In this document: piece after piece, positions 52,209 through 60,403 of the stretch
How positions within the stretch are numbered: the first letter of the stretch is position 1
Layout of the letters: each line of letters begins with the position of its first letter
Notes under the pieces: model-generated
Told to the model about the DNA's origin: nothing
What the model saw: only the letters and a program-made list of their open reading frames with translations
Databases searched by the model: none
From: Streptomyces mutomycini
GTDB taxonomy: Bacteria; Actinomycetota; Actinomycetes; Streptomycetales; Streptomycetaceae
NCBI RefSeq assembly: GCF_001700505.1
Contig: NZ_MAPV01000082.1
Span: 29,582 to 93,581 of the forward strand
Reading direction: 5' to 3'
DNA: 64,000 bases
Program-made: the position numbers and the translations under genes

Positions 52209-52328
52209 GGAAGCGCTCCTGCCGGCACTGCTCCGGAGAGCGCGGGCGTGTGCTCCGTTCACCGTCGAGCCCTCGCCCTGTCGTACCTCCCGACCATAAT
52301 GAGACGACCGACTCCCTCTGGAGATGCT

Positions 52329-53522
52329 GTGACCGGCGCAGACCATCAGCCCACACTCCGTACCCGACTCCGCTCGCTGCGGCCCGACGCCTTCGGGGCG
52401 GACCCCGCCGGGGCACGCATGGAGCGGATCCGCCGCTCGCCGAATTTCGCCGACGGAGTGTTCCAGAATCCGGAAGGGGCCCGGACCAGGCCGTCCGGTT
52501 CCATGCTCGAATTCGCCAAGGTGTACTTCCGCAAGGAGGAACGCGCACGCAGATCCCCGCTCGGCACGGTGCCCGTGCACGCCACTACCCTGGCGGACCT
52601 GGCCGCACCCCCGGCCACGGGCCTGCGGGTGACCTGGCTGGGCCACTCGAGCGTGCTGACCGAGATCGACGGCCGCCGGGTGCTGTTCGACCCGGTCTGG
52701 GGCGAGCGCTGCTCGCCGTTCGCCTTCGCCGGCCCCAAGCGGCTGCACCCCGTCCCGCTGCCGCTGGCCTCGCTCGGGCCGGTCGACGCCGTCGTGATCT
52801 CCCACGACCACTACGACCACCTCGACCTGCCTACGATCAAGGCACTGGCGGGTACGGACACGGTCTTCGCGGTGCCGCTCGGTGTGGGCGCGCACCTGGA
52901 GCGGTGGGGTGTGCCCCTGGACCGCATCCGCGAGCTCGACTGGAACGAGACGGTGGAGATCGCGGGCATCAGCCTGACCGCGACTCCCGCACGGCACTTC
53001 TGTGGGCGAGGACTGCGCAACCAGCAGCACACGCTCTGGGCGTCGTGGGTCGTCACGGGCCCGGAGCACCGGGTGTACCACAGCGGGGACACCGGCTATT
53101 TCTCGGGCTTCCAGGACATCGGGGCCGAGCACGGCCCCTTCGACGTGACGATGATCCAGGTCGGTGCTTATTCGGAGTACTGGCCCGACATCCACATGAC
53201 ACCTGCCGAGGGCCTGCGGGCACACCTGGACCTGCAGGGCGGCACACCGCACGGTGCGCTGCTGCCGATCCACTGGGGCACCTTCAACCTCGCCCCGCAC
53301 CCGTGGTCGGAGCCGGGGGAGTGGATGAAGGACGCCGCCGACGAGGTGGGGCAGGCGCTGGCGCTCCCCCGGCCGGGCGAGCCGTTCGAACCGTCGGGGA
53401 AGCTCCCCTCGGATGCCTGGTGGCGTGCGGTGTCGTCGCCTACTGCGAGTCCGTGGCGTCCGAAGGTGACGGATCCGGCACCGGTGCACCGTGACGAGGT
53501 CGACCTTGCGGGCGAGCGGTGA
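52329..53522 (+). CDS. MBL-fold metallo-hydrolase (UlaG / NAPE-PLD-like)
   Basis: 397 residues. The metal motif is VISHDHYDHLDLPTIKAL (HxHxDH); other ligands are in VYHSGDTGYF and LLPIHWGTFNL. LRVTWLGHSSVLTEIDGRRV and LFDPVWGERCSPFAFAGPKR are typical of lactamase_B_2 members such as NAPE-phospholipase D. GTG at 52329 with GGAG 6 bases upstream. The N-terminal 70 residues include NFADGVFQNPEG, a conserved mark of this branch. Might act on phosphodiester lipids; not established. Confidence 0.88.
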   Translation: MTGADHQPTLRTRLRSLRPDAFGADPAGARMERIRRSPNFADGVFQNPEGARTRPSGSMLEFAKVYFRKEERARRSPLGTVPVHATTLADLAAPPATGLRVTWLGHSSVLTEIDGRRVLFDPVWGERCSPFAFAGPKRLHPVPLPLASLGPVDAVVISHDHYDHLDLPTIKALAGTDTVFAVPLGVGAHLERWGVPLDRIRELDWNETVEIAGISLTATPARHFCGRGLRNQQHTLWASWVVTGPEHRVYHSGDTGYFSGFQDIGAEHGPFDVTMIQVGAYSEYWPDIHMTPAEGLRAHLDLQGGTPHGALLPIHWGTFNLAPHPWSEPGEWMKDAADEVGQALALPRPGEPFEPSGKLPSDAWWRAVSSPTASPWRPKVTDPAPVHRDEVDLAGER

Positions 53523-53576
53523 CGGAAGGGCGAGGTGATCTCGAGTAGCTGTCTCAGCTGCTGAGTGATCTGTCCG

Positions 53577-53611
53577 CCCGGCCGGAGCCCGTTTCCAGGG
53601 CTCCGGCCGGG
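53577..53611 (+). terminator. 14-bp hairpin after the MBL-fold gene
   Basis: CCCGGCCGGAGCCC (53577-53590) pairs with 53598-53611 around a 7-base loop, 54 bases after the stop. Confidence 0.7.
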
Positions 53612-53809
53612 CCGAACATGACCGACACCGGGGCGGCGAAAAGGTTGGTCTGCGGGCCCGGCGGAACCGGGTAACGTCTTTGTCATGTTCTTCCAGGCGC
53701 CGATTTACGAGTGAGAGCGTTGATGGGCCCCTGCTGACGTCCTCCGACGTCGCCGCCCGTACCCACCGACGAATCCGTAGATCACTTCACTTCATTACCG
53801 GGAGAACCC

Positions 53810-54025
53810 GTGACCGTGAGCAAGAACATCAACAACCCCGTTGGCATGGGCGGCGGCCAGCGCAAGAAGCTGTCCCGCACCGAACGCCAGAACAACGGTC
53901 CGCACCGCAACCTCGACCGCCAGGGTGCAGCCGACCAGAAGGCGGAGCTGGTGCGCAAGATGCGCGAGAAGGCAGGCGCAGCAAAGGGCGCCGGGCAGGC
54001 GGGCGACGACACCGCACGGAGCTGA
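53810..54025 (+). CDS. DUF6243-family small basic protein
   Basis: 71 residues, begins MTVSKNINNPVGMGGGQRKK, then LSRTERQNNGPHRNLDRQGA and a helical KAELVRKMREKAG tail. Soluble, strongly basic and probably nucleic-acid or ribosome-associated by composition; function not known. GTG at 53810 with GGGAGAAC upstream. Followed by a strong terminator. Confidence 0.8.
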   Translation: MTVSKNINNPVGMGGGQRKKLSRTERQNNGPHRNLDRQGAADQKAELVRKMREKAGAAKGAGQAGDDTARS

Positions 54026-54057
54026 CGCACCGCCGCCGCAGGGCGGCACCGCACGGG

Positions 54058-54094
54058 GCAGGGCCCGGACCGCGACGCGCGGTCCGGGCCCTGC
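54058..54094 (+). terminator. 17-bp hairpin after the DUF6243 gene
   Basis: GCAGGGCCCGGACCGCG (54058-54074) pairs perfectly with 54078-54094 around an ACG loop. Confidence 0.8.
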
Positions 54095-54274
54095 TGCCAC
54101 ACCGGGCCTGGCCGGTCCCGCTCAGCTCTCGGCCCGACCACCCACGTCTCGGCAGCCCTGTCTCCGCCACCACCCCGAGCTGCACCAGCAGCTCAGCGCG
54201 TTCCCTGTGCCCAGCCCGGGCGATACCGCTGTCAGGCACTGTCCGGCGGATCACGGAGTCGTAGCCTCGAGATC

Positions 54275-54628
54275 ATGCACCGCACTCTGACTGAGCACGC
54301 CCGGTGTCTCTACGGAGATGAGTACCGATCCACGCCGGAGTGCCGGCTTGAGCACCGTGAGCATTACTTCGTCGAGGAGCTGACTTTTGCCGACGTCGAA
54401 TCGATCCTCGCAATGCTCCATGAGCTCAGCCCGCATGTGGTCGATGGCCACCTGCCGGTCTGGATCCGGAACCTGGCATATCGGCTGGTACTCCTGCAGC
54501 GGCCGGATGAACCGGCACTGCTGCGGGAGGCTGCGGAGAATTTGTGGATGCACGGCCCGGACTGGGATGACATCGCAGCTGACATGGTGAGGCGAGCCGA
54601 CGCCCTCTGTCGGGGCGAAGCGGGCTGA
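54275..54628 (+). CDS. Unrecognised 117-residue protein
   Basis: Begins MHRTLTEHARCLYGDEYRST; acidic and helical (FVEELTFADVESILAMLHEL; RPDEPALLREAAENLWMHGP), no membrane segment or signal peptide. GC content is lower than the genome norm. It abuts the transposase relic on the 3' side. It is of the size and composition of contact-dependent immunity proteins, but I cannot assign a family. Confidence 0.6.
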   Translation: MHRTLTEHARCLYGDEYRSTPECRLEHREHYFVEELTFADVESILAMLHELSPHVVDGHLPVWIRNLAYRLVLLQRPDEPALLREAAENLWMHGPDWDDIAADMVRRADALCRGEAG

Positions 54629-55087
54629 TCACGACGCGAGCCGGAAGAGTATCGATGCAACCGTGACGGTTCCGAGGAAGACGCAAGGCATCTTGCCGTA
54701 ACGGGTGGCGACCGCATGGGAGTGGTCCTTCAGTCCGCTGATGGTCCGCTCGACCTCGGTGCGGCGCCGGTAGCGGTCGCGGTCGCCGTCGAAGACGGTG
54801 GGTCTGCGGCCTGCGCTGCCTCTTCGGTGGCGGTGGGCCCTTCGGTCCTTCGGCTCCGGGAAGGTGTCGCTTCGTCGTACGCACCATCGGTTGCGGCGCG
54901 AGCTGTAGGCCTTGTCGCCACTGACGTGGTCGGGCCGGGGCCGGGGCCGGGGCCGAGGTCGTGCGGTCGGCGGGCGGTGGACCCCCACCCGGTTCAGGAC
55001 CTCGATCACCTGCGGGGCGCCGCCCCACTGACCCGGCGTGAACAGGGGGCCATCGGGCGGCAGCCACGCGGAGTCGACGCCGACCAC
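54629..55087 (-). pseudogene. Internally deleted IS5-type transposase
   Basis: The frame preserves the C-terminal DDE block: VSGDKAYSSRRNRWCVRRSD, FPEPKDRRAHRHRRGSAGRR and YRRRTEVERTISGLKDHSHA-VATRYGKMP (the catalytic Asp and Glu). Its first residues (VVGVDS) correspond to the first catalytic Asp region of the family, but the following part is missing and joined directly to PLFTPGQWGGAPQVIEVLNR. N-terminus and inverted repeats were not found. Not mobile on its own. Confidence 0.75.
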
Positions 55088-55151
55088 CGACCCGGTCGGC
55101 GTCCGCCGGGACCGCCTGCGAGCAGAGAGGCGGCCACTCCAGGGAACGAGG

Positions 55152-55628
55152 TCAGGAAAAGTAATCCTCCGCGTCTTCCATCTCGCTGCTCATCAGGCGC
55201 ATCATTGCCACGTATTTTTCGTGCCCGAGATAATAAGCCCCCGTGTGATGCGCAAAGAAGAAGCGCCCGTCTCTATCCATGAGGATGGTGGCCCCGTCGT
55301 AGGAGTCGTACCCCACCGGGAAGAGTGGCACACCGAGGTTTGCGGCTAGCTCAGAAATCTCCTCGGCATCTCCCTTGAAGACGAGATGCGGGGTGAAGAT
55401 TGCGAAATTTTCCGGTGCTGTATCGATGACAGCCCGCAGAAACGCATGCTCCCGAATGAAAGCTATGGCAGGCTCGGAAGGTTCGATTTTCACGCCGTAG
55501 GACCGGTATCGCGCGACAACGGTCGCAATCGCTTTGGATACCACTTCCTCTCCGGCGTCACGCCCCGGGTGCCACCCGGCTTCCGTCAGCCACGCATCTA
55601 CTTCTTCGGCTGTGGAAAGAATCGGCAT
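55152..55628 (-). CDS. SUKH-3 domain immunity protein
   Basis: 158 residues. Family segments: EEVDAWLTEAGWHPGRDAGE, IEPSEPAIAFIREHAFLRAV, FKGDAEEISELAANLGVPLF followed by PVGYDSYDG and FFFAHHTGAYYLGHEKYVAM. SUKH proteins neutralise polymorphic toxins. GC is clearly lower than neighbours, consistent with transfer. ATG at 55628 with AGGAGAGGAG upstream. No cognate toxin gene is adjacent, so it is an orphan. Confidence 0.85.
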   Translation of the reverse strand: MPILSTAEEVDAWLTEAGWHPGRDAGEEVVSKAIATVVARYRSYGVKIEPSEPAIAFIREHAFLRAVIDTAPENFAIFTPHLVFKGDAEEISELAANLGVPLFPVGYDSYDGATILMDRDGRFFFAHHTGAYYLGHEKYVAMMRLMSSEMEDAEDYFS

Positions 55629-55981
55629 TTCTCCTCTCCTGGCTGTGTGTCGCAGGCGCGACGGACCGGTGGCTTCTTCCTGGCAGGACGATCGGCGCGG
55701 CCCCGAGCCGCCAGTCCTCTCCCAGCGCGTGCACATGGAGTTTGTCGCCGCCGGATCCGAACTCCAGCGGCATCCTCGTGGTCAGTGTCTTCGACAGTGT
55801 TCCCGGCAACGAGGGTGGTGTCGGGCGCGGCCGCCGGCGGATCAGGTGGCGCGCGCAAGGCAAGGGCATGCGTGGGGGCGCCGGCCCGGGCGGCCGGGAA
55901 GGCGGAATGCCATGCGTGCACCGTCGACTATCGGGTAGTCGGCAGCGCAAGGCATAACCGAGCAAGAAGGGGTTGTTCTCC
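55629..55981. other. Gene-free stretch upstream of the SUKH-3 gene
   Basis: About 350 bases without a supported gene. On the minus strand a frame reads LTTRMPLEFGSGGDKLHVHA in front of the immunity gene and could be the tail of a lost toxin or second immunity gene, but I recognise no domain. No promoter was clear. Confidence 0.3.
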
Positions 55982-56425
55982 ATGTCCTCCTCCCTCGTCG
56001 AAACCGTCGACATCAAGGCGCCGGTCAGCGTCACCTGGGCTCTGTGGAGCGACGTGGCGCAGTGGCCGAAGTTCCTCAGCCACGTGCGACGGGTCGATCC
56101 GATGGACGAGCGCCGATTCTCCTGGCAGCTGTCCCTGCCGGGTGCCGACAAGAGCTTCGTCGCGGAACTCACCGAGGTCGTTCCGCAGGACCGGATCGCC
56201 TGGAAGACGATCGAGGGCGTGCATCACGCCGGAGTGGTCACCTTCCACCGGCTGGACGACACATCCAGCCGGGTCGCCCTGCAGATCGAGTACGACCCCA
56301 GCGGATTCGTGGAGCGCCTGGGTGCGCTGACCAACCTCGACTCGGTGCTGGCCAACTACGACCTGGGCGAGTTCCAGAAGCTGGCCGAGTCCACGGTGGC
56401 GGGCGAGAGTCCCCGGGGTCTGTGA
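55982..56425 (+). CDS. SRPBCC-family (polyketide cyclase-like) protein
   Basis: 147 residues with the START-like fold: VETVDIKAPVSVTWALWSDV, AQWPKFLSHVRRVDPMDERR and the C-terminal helix LDSVLANYDLGEFQKLAEST. Such proteins bind hydrophobic ligands; a single-domain member outside any biosynthetic cluster has no predictable ligand. ATG at 55982 with AAGGGG 8 bases upstream. Confidence 0.85.
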   Translation: MSSSLVETVDIKAPVSVTWALWSDVAQWPKFLSHVRRVDPMDERRFSWQLSLPGADKSFVAELTEVVPQDRIAWKTIEGVHHAGVVTFHRLDDTSSRVALQIEYDPSGFVERLGALTNLDSVLANYDLGEFQKLAESTVAGESPRGL

Positions 56426-56462
56426 CCACGGCCCGTTCACCGGGCGTCGGAGTACCCGCAGA

Positions 56463-56505
56463 GGAACCGCCCGTGCGCACCTCCGGAGTGCGCACGGGCG
56501 GTTCC
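56463..56505. terminator. 18-bp hairpin, bidirectional terminator
   Basis: Arms 56463-56480 and 56488-56505 pair perfectly around a 7-base loop between the convergent SRPBCC and membrane-protein genes. Confidence 0.85.
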
Positions 56506-56531
56506 GTCTGTCGCAGGGCTCCCACAGGGTG

Positions 56532-56849
56532 TCAGCGCCTCGACGGCGCGGACGAATCGGTCGGGCGGGAGGCAGGTTCGTCCGCCTCCGCGCCCCGGTC
56601 ACATACTGCATCGTCTTTCGGGCTGACCGTCGCCGCCTCGCGTGCCTCCGCCGGCCCGCGCGCGGTGCGCAGCGGTGACTGGGTCCACTCGGCGAACCAC
56701 CAGACCCCTGCCACCACGCACGACCACAGGAGCCCGCCCAGCATCGCGCTCGGCCATGGCGACCGCTCCGCCCATCGCTCCACGGCGGTCAGGACCACCC
56801 AGCCGATGACCAGCACGGTCACTACTCGTACGCGCCTGTACCTGAACAT
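56532..56849 (-). CDS. Small two-helix membrane protein
   Basis: 105 residues. Two helices (VVTVLVIGWVVLTAVERWAE and AMLGGLLWSCVVAGVWWFAE) precede a hydrophilic, acidic C-terminal tail of about 45 residues. No family recognised. Terminator downstream; divergent from the ABC exporter gene. Confidence 0.6.
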   Translation of the reverse strand: MFRYRRVRVVTVLVIGWVVLTAVERWAERSPWPSAMLGGLLWSCVVAGVWWFAEWTQSPLRTARGPAEAREAATVSPKDDAVCDRGAEADEPASRPTDSSAPSRR

Positions 56850-57050
56850 TCCCGCCCGCTACCCGGTCGGCGGAGGATTACGCAGCGTGACCCCGAAGAA
56901 TGTCGCCCGTAGCCCTCGCGGGGGCCACGCGGATGGGCGGCTGGGCTGCCGGCGGTGACGGTTCTGCTTTCGCCCCGTCCCGTCGCACGCCTTGTCTCTT
57001 CCCGTGGAACGGGGGTTGTCCGCGGCGGCCGGAGCGGGTGGGATGATCTC

Positions 57051-58847
57051 ATGGAGAAAGCGCTTTCACCGACCCCCGTCGAACCCCTGGCGCCCTTTGA
57101 CCACCTCGATCACCGCTACCGCGGCGAGAACCCGGTCCGTACCCTCGGCCACCTCTTCCGTCCCGACCGAGGCCGGCTTGCCCTGGCCGTCGCCATCTTC
57201 GTCGTGAAACACAGCCCCATCTGGCTTCTGCCGCTGATCACCGCCACCGTTCTCGACGTGGTCGTCCAGCACGGTCCCGAATCGGGGATCTGGAAGGCGA
57301 GCGGAGTGCTGCTGTTCATCCTCGTGATCAACTACCCGCTCCACCAGTGGTACGTGCGGTGCCTCGCCGGCAGCATCCGCCGCATGGGCATCACTCTGCG
57401 CTCGGCCCTCTGCCGCCGGATGCAGCAACTGTCCATCGGCTATCACTCGCGGGTGAGCTCGAGCGTGCTGCAGGCCAAGGTGGTCCGCGACGTCGAAGCC
57501 GTGGAGCAGATGGTTCAGCAGAGTTCCGACCTGGGTCTCGGCGCGGTGGTCACGCTGGTCGGCGGGCTCGTCGTCATCGGAGTGCGCGTGCCCGAGTTCC
57601 TGCCCGTGTTCCTCGTCGTGGTGCCCGCATCCGGATTCCTCGTGATGAAGCTGCGAGGGCGGCTGCGCAGCCACAACGAGTCCTTCCGCCGCGAGGTCGA
57701 GCATCTCTCCTCGCGCGTCGGGGAGATGACCACGCTCATCCCCATCACCCGCGCCCACGGCCTGGAACGGACAGCACTCGGCCGGGTCGACGGGTCGCTG
57801 CGCCAGGTGTTCGCGGCCGGAATGCGCCTGGACACGATCAACGGCCGCTTCGGGTCGCTGGCGTGGGTCATCCTCAACACGCTCGGCGTGCTGTGCCTCA
57901 CGGGCTCCGCCCTGGTGGCGTATCACGGATGGATGGCCATCACTCCCGGCGACGTGGTGATGCTCAGCTCCTTCTTCACCGTCCTGACCGGCTCCGTGAC
58001 GACTCTGCTGGGTCTGGCCCCCCTCCTCGCCAAAGGCCTGGAGTCGGTGCGTTCGGCAGGCGAGGTGCTGCAGGCACCCGATCTGGAGAACAACGCAGGC
58101 AAGGCCCGGGTCGAGAGCGTCGTCGGGCGCATCGACTTCGAGGACGCCGGGTTCGTCTACGAGGACGGTCAACCGGCCGTCGACGGGTTCACCCTCTCCG
58201 CCCGCCCGGGGGAGACCATCGCACTCGTCGGGGCCTCGGGCGCGGGCAAGTCCACGGTGCTCAACCTGCTCATCGGCTTCATCAGGCCCACCTCGGGCCG
58301 CATTCTGCTCGACGGCACGGACATGGCCGGGCTCGATCTCCGCACCTACCGGCGTTTTCTCTCGGTGGTGCCCCAGGAGTCGATCCTCTTCGAGGGCAGT
58401 ATCCGCGACAACGTCACCTACGGCATGGGGAACACGGACGAGGAGACACTGATACGTGCCCTCCGGGACGCCAACGCACTCGAATTCGTGAACGACCTGC
58501 CGAGCGGTCTGGACACGGTGATCGGGGAGCGCGGCTCGCAGCTGTCGGGCGGTCAGAAGCAGCGTCTCGCCATCGCGAGGGCGCTGATCCGTGATCCCCG
58601 GGTACTGGTGCTGGACGAGGCGACATCGGCGCTCGACAACCGTTCCGAAGCCCTCGTGCAGGAGGCTCTCACCCGGCTCGTGCACGGCCGGACCGTCTTC
58701 GTCGTAGCCCACCGGCTCTCCACGATCCGGGGTGCCGACCGCATCGTGGCCATGGAGGGCGGGAGGATCGCCGAGGTGGGAACACATGAGGAACTGCTCG
58801 GCACGGGTGGTGTGTACGCGGGGCTCCAGCCTGCCAGCCCGCGGTGA
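57051..58847 (+). CDS. ABC exporter, fused permease-ATPase
   Basis: 598 residues, one half-transporter. The membrane domain has about six helices (LALAVAIFVVKHSPIWLLPL; VVTLVGGLVVIGVRVPEFLP). The ATPase has Walker A GASGAGKSTVLNLLIG, Q-loop VVPQESILFEGS, signature QLSGGQKQRLAIARAL, Walker B VLVLDEATSALDN and switch His in VFVVAHRLSTI. It would function as a homodimer. The ATG at 57051 is chosen because the upstream part is not homologous and a GGTGGG site precedes it. A 12-bp palindrome lies inside codons 2-6. Confidence 0.9.
   Translation: MEKALSPTPVEPLAPFDHLDHRYRGENPVRTLGHLFRPDRGRLALAVAIFVVKHSPIWLLPLITATVLDVVVQHGPESGIWKASGVLLFILVINYPLHQWYVRCLAGSIRRMGITLRSALCRRMQQLSIGYHSRVSSSVLQAKVVRDVEAVEQMVQQSSDLGLGAVVTLVGGLVVIGVRVPEFLPVFLVVVPASGFLVMKLRGRLRSHNESFRREVEHLSSRVGEMTTLIPITRAHGLERTALGRVDGSLRQVFAAGMRLDTINGRFGSLAWVILNTLGVLCLTGSALVAYHGWMAITPGDVVMLSSFFTVLTGSVTTLLGLAPLLAKGLESVRSAGEVLQAPDLENNAGKARVESVVGRIDFEDAGFVYEDGQPAVDGFTLSARPGETIALVGASGAGKSTVLNLLIGFIRPTSGRILLDGTDMAGLDLRTYRRFLSVVPQESILFEGSIRDNVTYGMGNTDEETLIRALRDANALEFVNDLPSGLDTVIGERGSQLSGGQKQRLAIARALIRDPRVLVLDEATSALDNRSEALVQEALTRLVHGRTVFVVAHRLSTIRGADRIVAMEGGRIAEVGTHEELLGTGGVYAGLQPASPR
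57056..57067. promoter_or_regulatory. LacI-type palindrome inside the start of the ABC exporter gene
   Basis: GAAAGCGCTTTC is a perfect palindrome with the central CG and arm sequence typical of LacI-family operators. It overlaps codons 2-6 of the exporter gene, where bound repressor would block elongation. Confidence 0.5.
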
Positions 58848-58855
58848 TGCGAGTG

Positions 58856-58884
58856 CCCCCGTTCCGGGCCGGCGATGACGGGGG
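58856..58884 (+). terminator. Weak hairpin after the ABC exporter gene
   Basis: CCCCCGT (58856-58862) can pair with ACGGGGG (58878-58884) 8 bases after the stop; the 15-base loop makes it weak. The remaining sequence to 59129 holds no supported gene. Confidence 0.35.
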
Positions 58885-59129
58885 GCCTGTGCGCGCGGGA
58901 CGACCTGACACCATCCGAGGCATGCCCACCGGGGGAGTGATGTCCGCGGAGTCCGTCGTTCTCCGGTTCGGGAAGTCCCAGCGGTCCGCTCCGGCATTCA
59001 CCACCGGAGCGCGGAGGCCGGCGGCGCCGTCTTCGGCGTTGCCCGGTCGTCGGCATAGACAGCGGCGGAGGGTTCCTGGCTCAGCTGCCGTGATTACATG
59101 CTTCCGGCCGACGAGGGTGGGGAGAGCCA

Positions 59130-59738
59130 GTGGAGCGCAGCGAGGCCGACCGGGCCGGGGTGATGACGTTCGGTGAGAGCGTACGAAGCCGTCCGGCCAT
59201 CTACTTCCGGGTCGGTCGAGACAGCCCCGAGCTCCCCACCGAGGTGCTTCAAACCGTGGTGTGGGACGCGATGCACCGTCGCGACGGCTCCCACGGGAGG
59301 GTCGCGGTCGAGATCAGCTCTGACCTCGGCTTCACCGTGGAGGACGATCGGCTTCGCACTGCCGACGACCTCGGCAGACCCTTGCCCGGCTTCTACGGTT
59401 CCCTGCTCGACCACGCACGATGGGCGCCGGCGGCGGCAGCGGCCCTCAGTTCGCGGACCGTCATCGAGGTCTGGTTGGAGGGCCGCGGATATCGTCAGGA
59501 GCTGGTCGGTTCGCAGCCGGTCGGACCCTGGGAAGAGTTCGCGGCGCCGGCGGCGAACGGAACCCGGACCACCTTCCAGCTTGACCCGGCTTACTGCGCG
59601 CCGGGAGAGGCAATCGCCTGGGCTCTCGTTCCGAGTGAACTGCACGGCGAGGCATGCGGAATGCATCCCCCGATGGCAATTCGTGATCTCCGGGCCGAGG
59701 GCCGAGGGGGCAGTAGCGAGCAGAACCCGTCTACGTAG
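59130..59738 (+). CDS. GyrB-like N-terminal (GHKL) protein, diverged
   Basis: 202 residues. SVRSRPAIYFRVGRDSPELP and VLQTVVWDAMHRRDGSHGRV align in layout with VRKRPGMYIG and the N-box helix of gyrase B. The ATP-binding Asn of the EVVDNS motif is replaced by Asp in VVWDAM, and the D-x-G-x-G box is degenerate (VEDDRLR). It is probably not a working gyrase ATPase. GTG at 59130 with GGGGAG 5 bases upstream. Function unknown. Confidence 0.6.
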   Translation: MERSEADRAGVMTFGESVRSRPAIYFRVGRDSPELPTEVLQTVVWDAMHRRDGSHGRVAVEISSDLGFTVEDDRLRTADDLGRPLPGFYGSLLDHARWAPAAAAALSSRTVIEVWLEGRGYRQELVGSQPVGPWEEFAAPAANGTRTTFQLDPAYCAPGEAIAWALVPSELHGEACGMHPPMAIRDLRAEGRGGSSEQNPST

Positions 59739-60403
59739 CAGAAGCCGGCCCGGTCGGACGTCTGCCGCCTGAACTGATCCGTGCACGGTGGCCTTCGATG
59801 CTCCGACCCGGTGTCGGCGTGGAGGGCACCGGTGGGCTCGCCGGCCAGGCTCGCATCCTGCGTGGGCTGTCGTACTCGACATAAGGAGTGACCGAATCAG
59901 TCCAGCTCTTCGATGACCCCCCACACCTTCCATGACGTCGACGTACCTGCGTCCGGCCATGAGCTCCTGCGCGGTCGGGACATCGTGGCACGGCTCACCG
60001 TGCCCGCGCTGGAGACGGCCGACGTCCACGAGCACTGACGCGATGTGCGAACGAGCGGAGAGCCCCGAGTGTCCGGGACTCCCCGCTCCTTCGTGCGTCC
60101 GAAGCCCCTGCGCGGGCCGCCGGATGTTCCGCACACCTGATCGATGCGCGGACGGTCGTACGGAGTTGGCGGCCAAGAGATTCGGCTACCCGTGCGAGGC
60201 GTCATACCAGAGCGGGACGCCTGGCGGGCAACTTCGACAACTGCACGCCGGACGCGGGCGATTGGCGACTACCGTGTGTGGTCGGTGATCAACGATGGGC
60301 TCATATCGGTCGAGCCTGCCCCAGCCGTTGACCCGGGCCTGACCGACCACCGTAGGTGTCACCACACGAATGCCGATTCCTGGTGCCCCACGTACCGAGG
60401 ACG
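59739..60403. other. 665-base region without a supported gene
   Basis: No frame has a convincing start plus homology. A plus-strand frame near 59915-60040 ending DIVARLTVPALETADVHEH and another near 60180-60290 (CEASYQSGTPGG) look like short remnants; neither has a recognisable family. The conservon promoter should lie in the last 150 bases. Confidence 0.4.
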
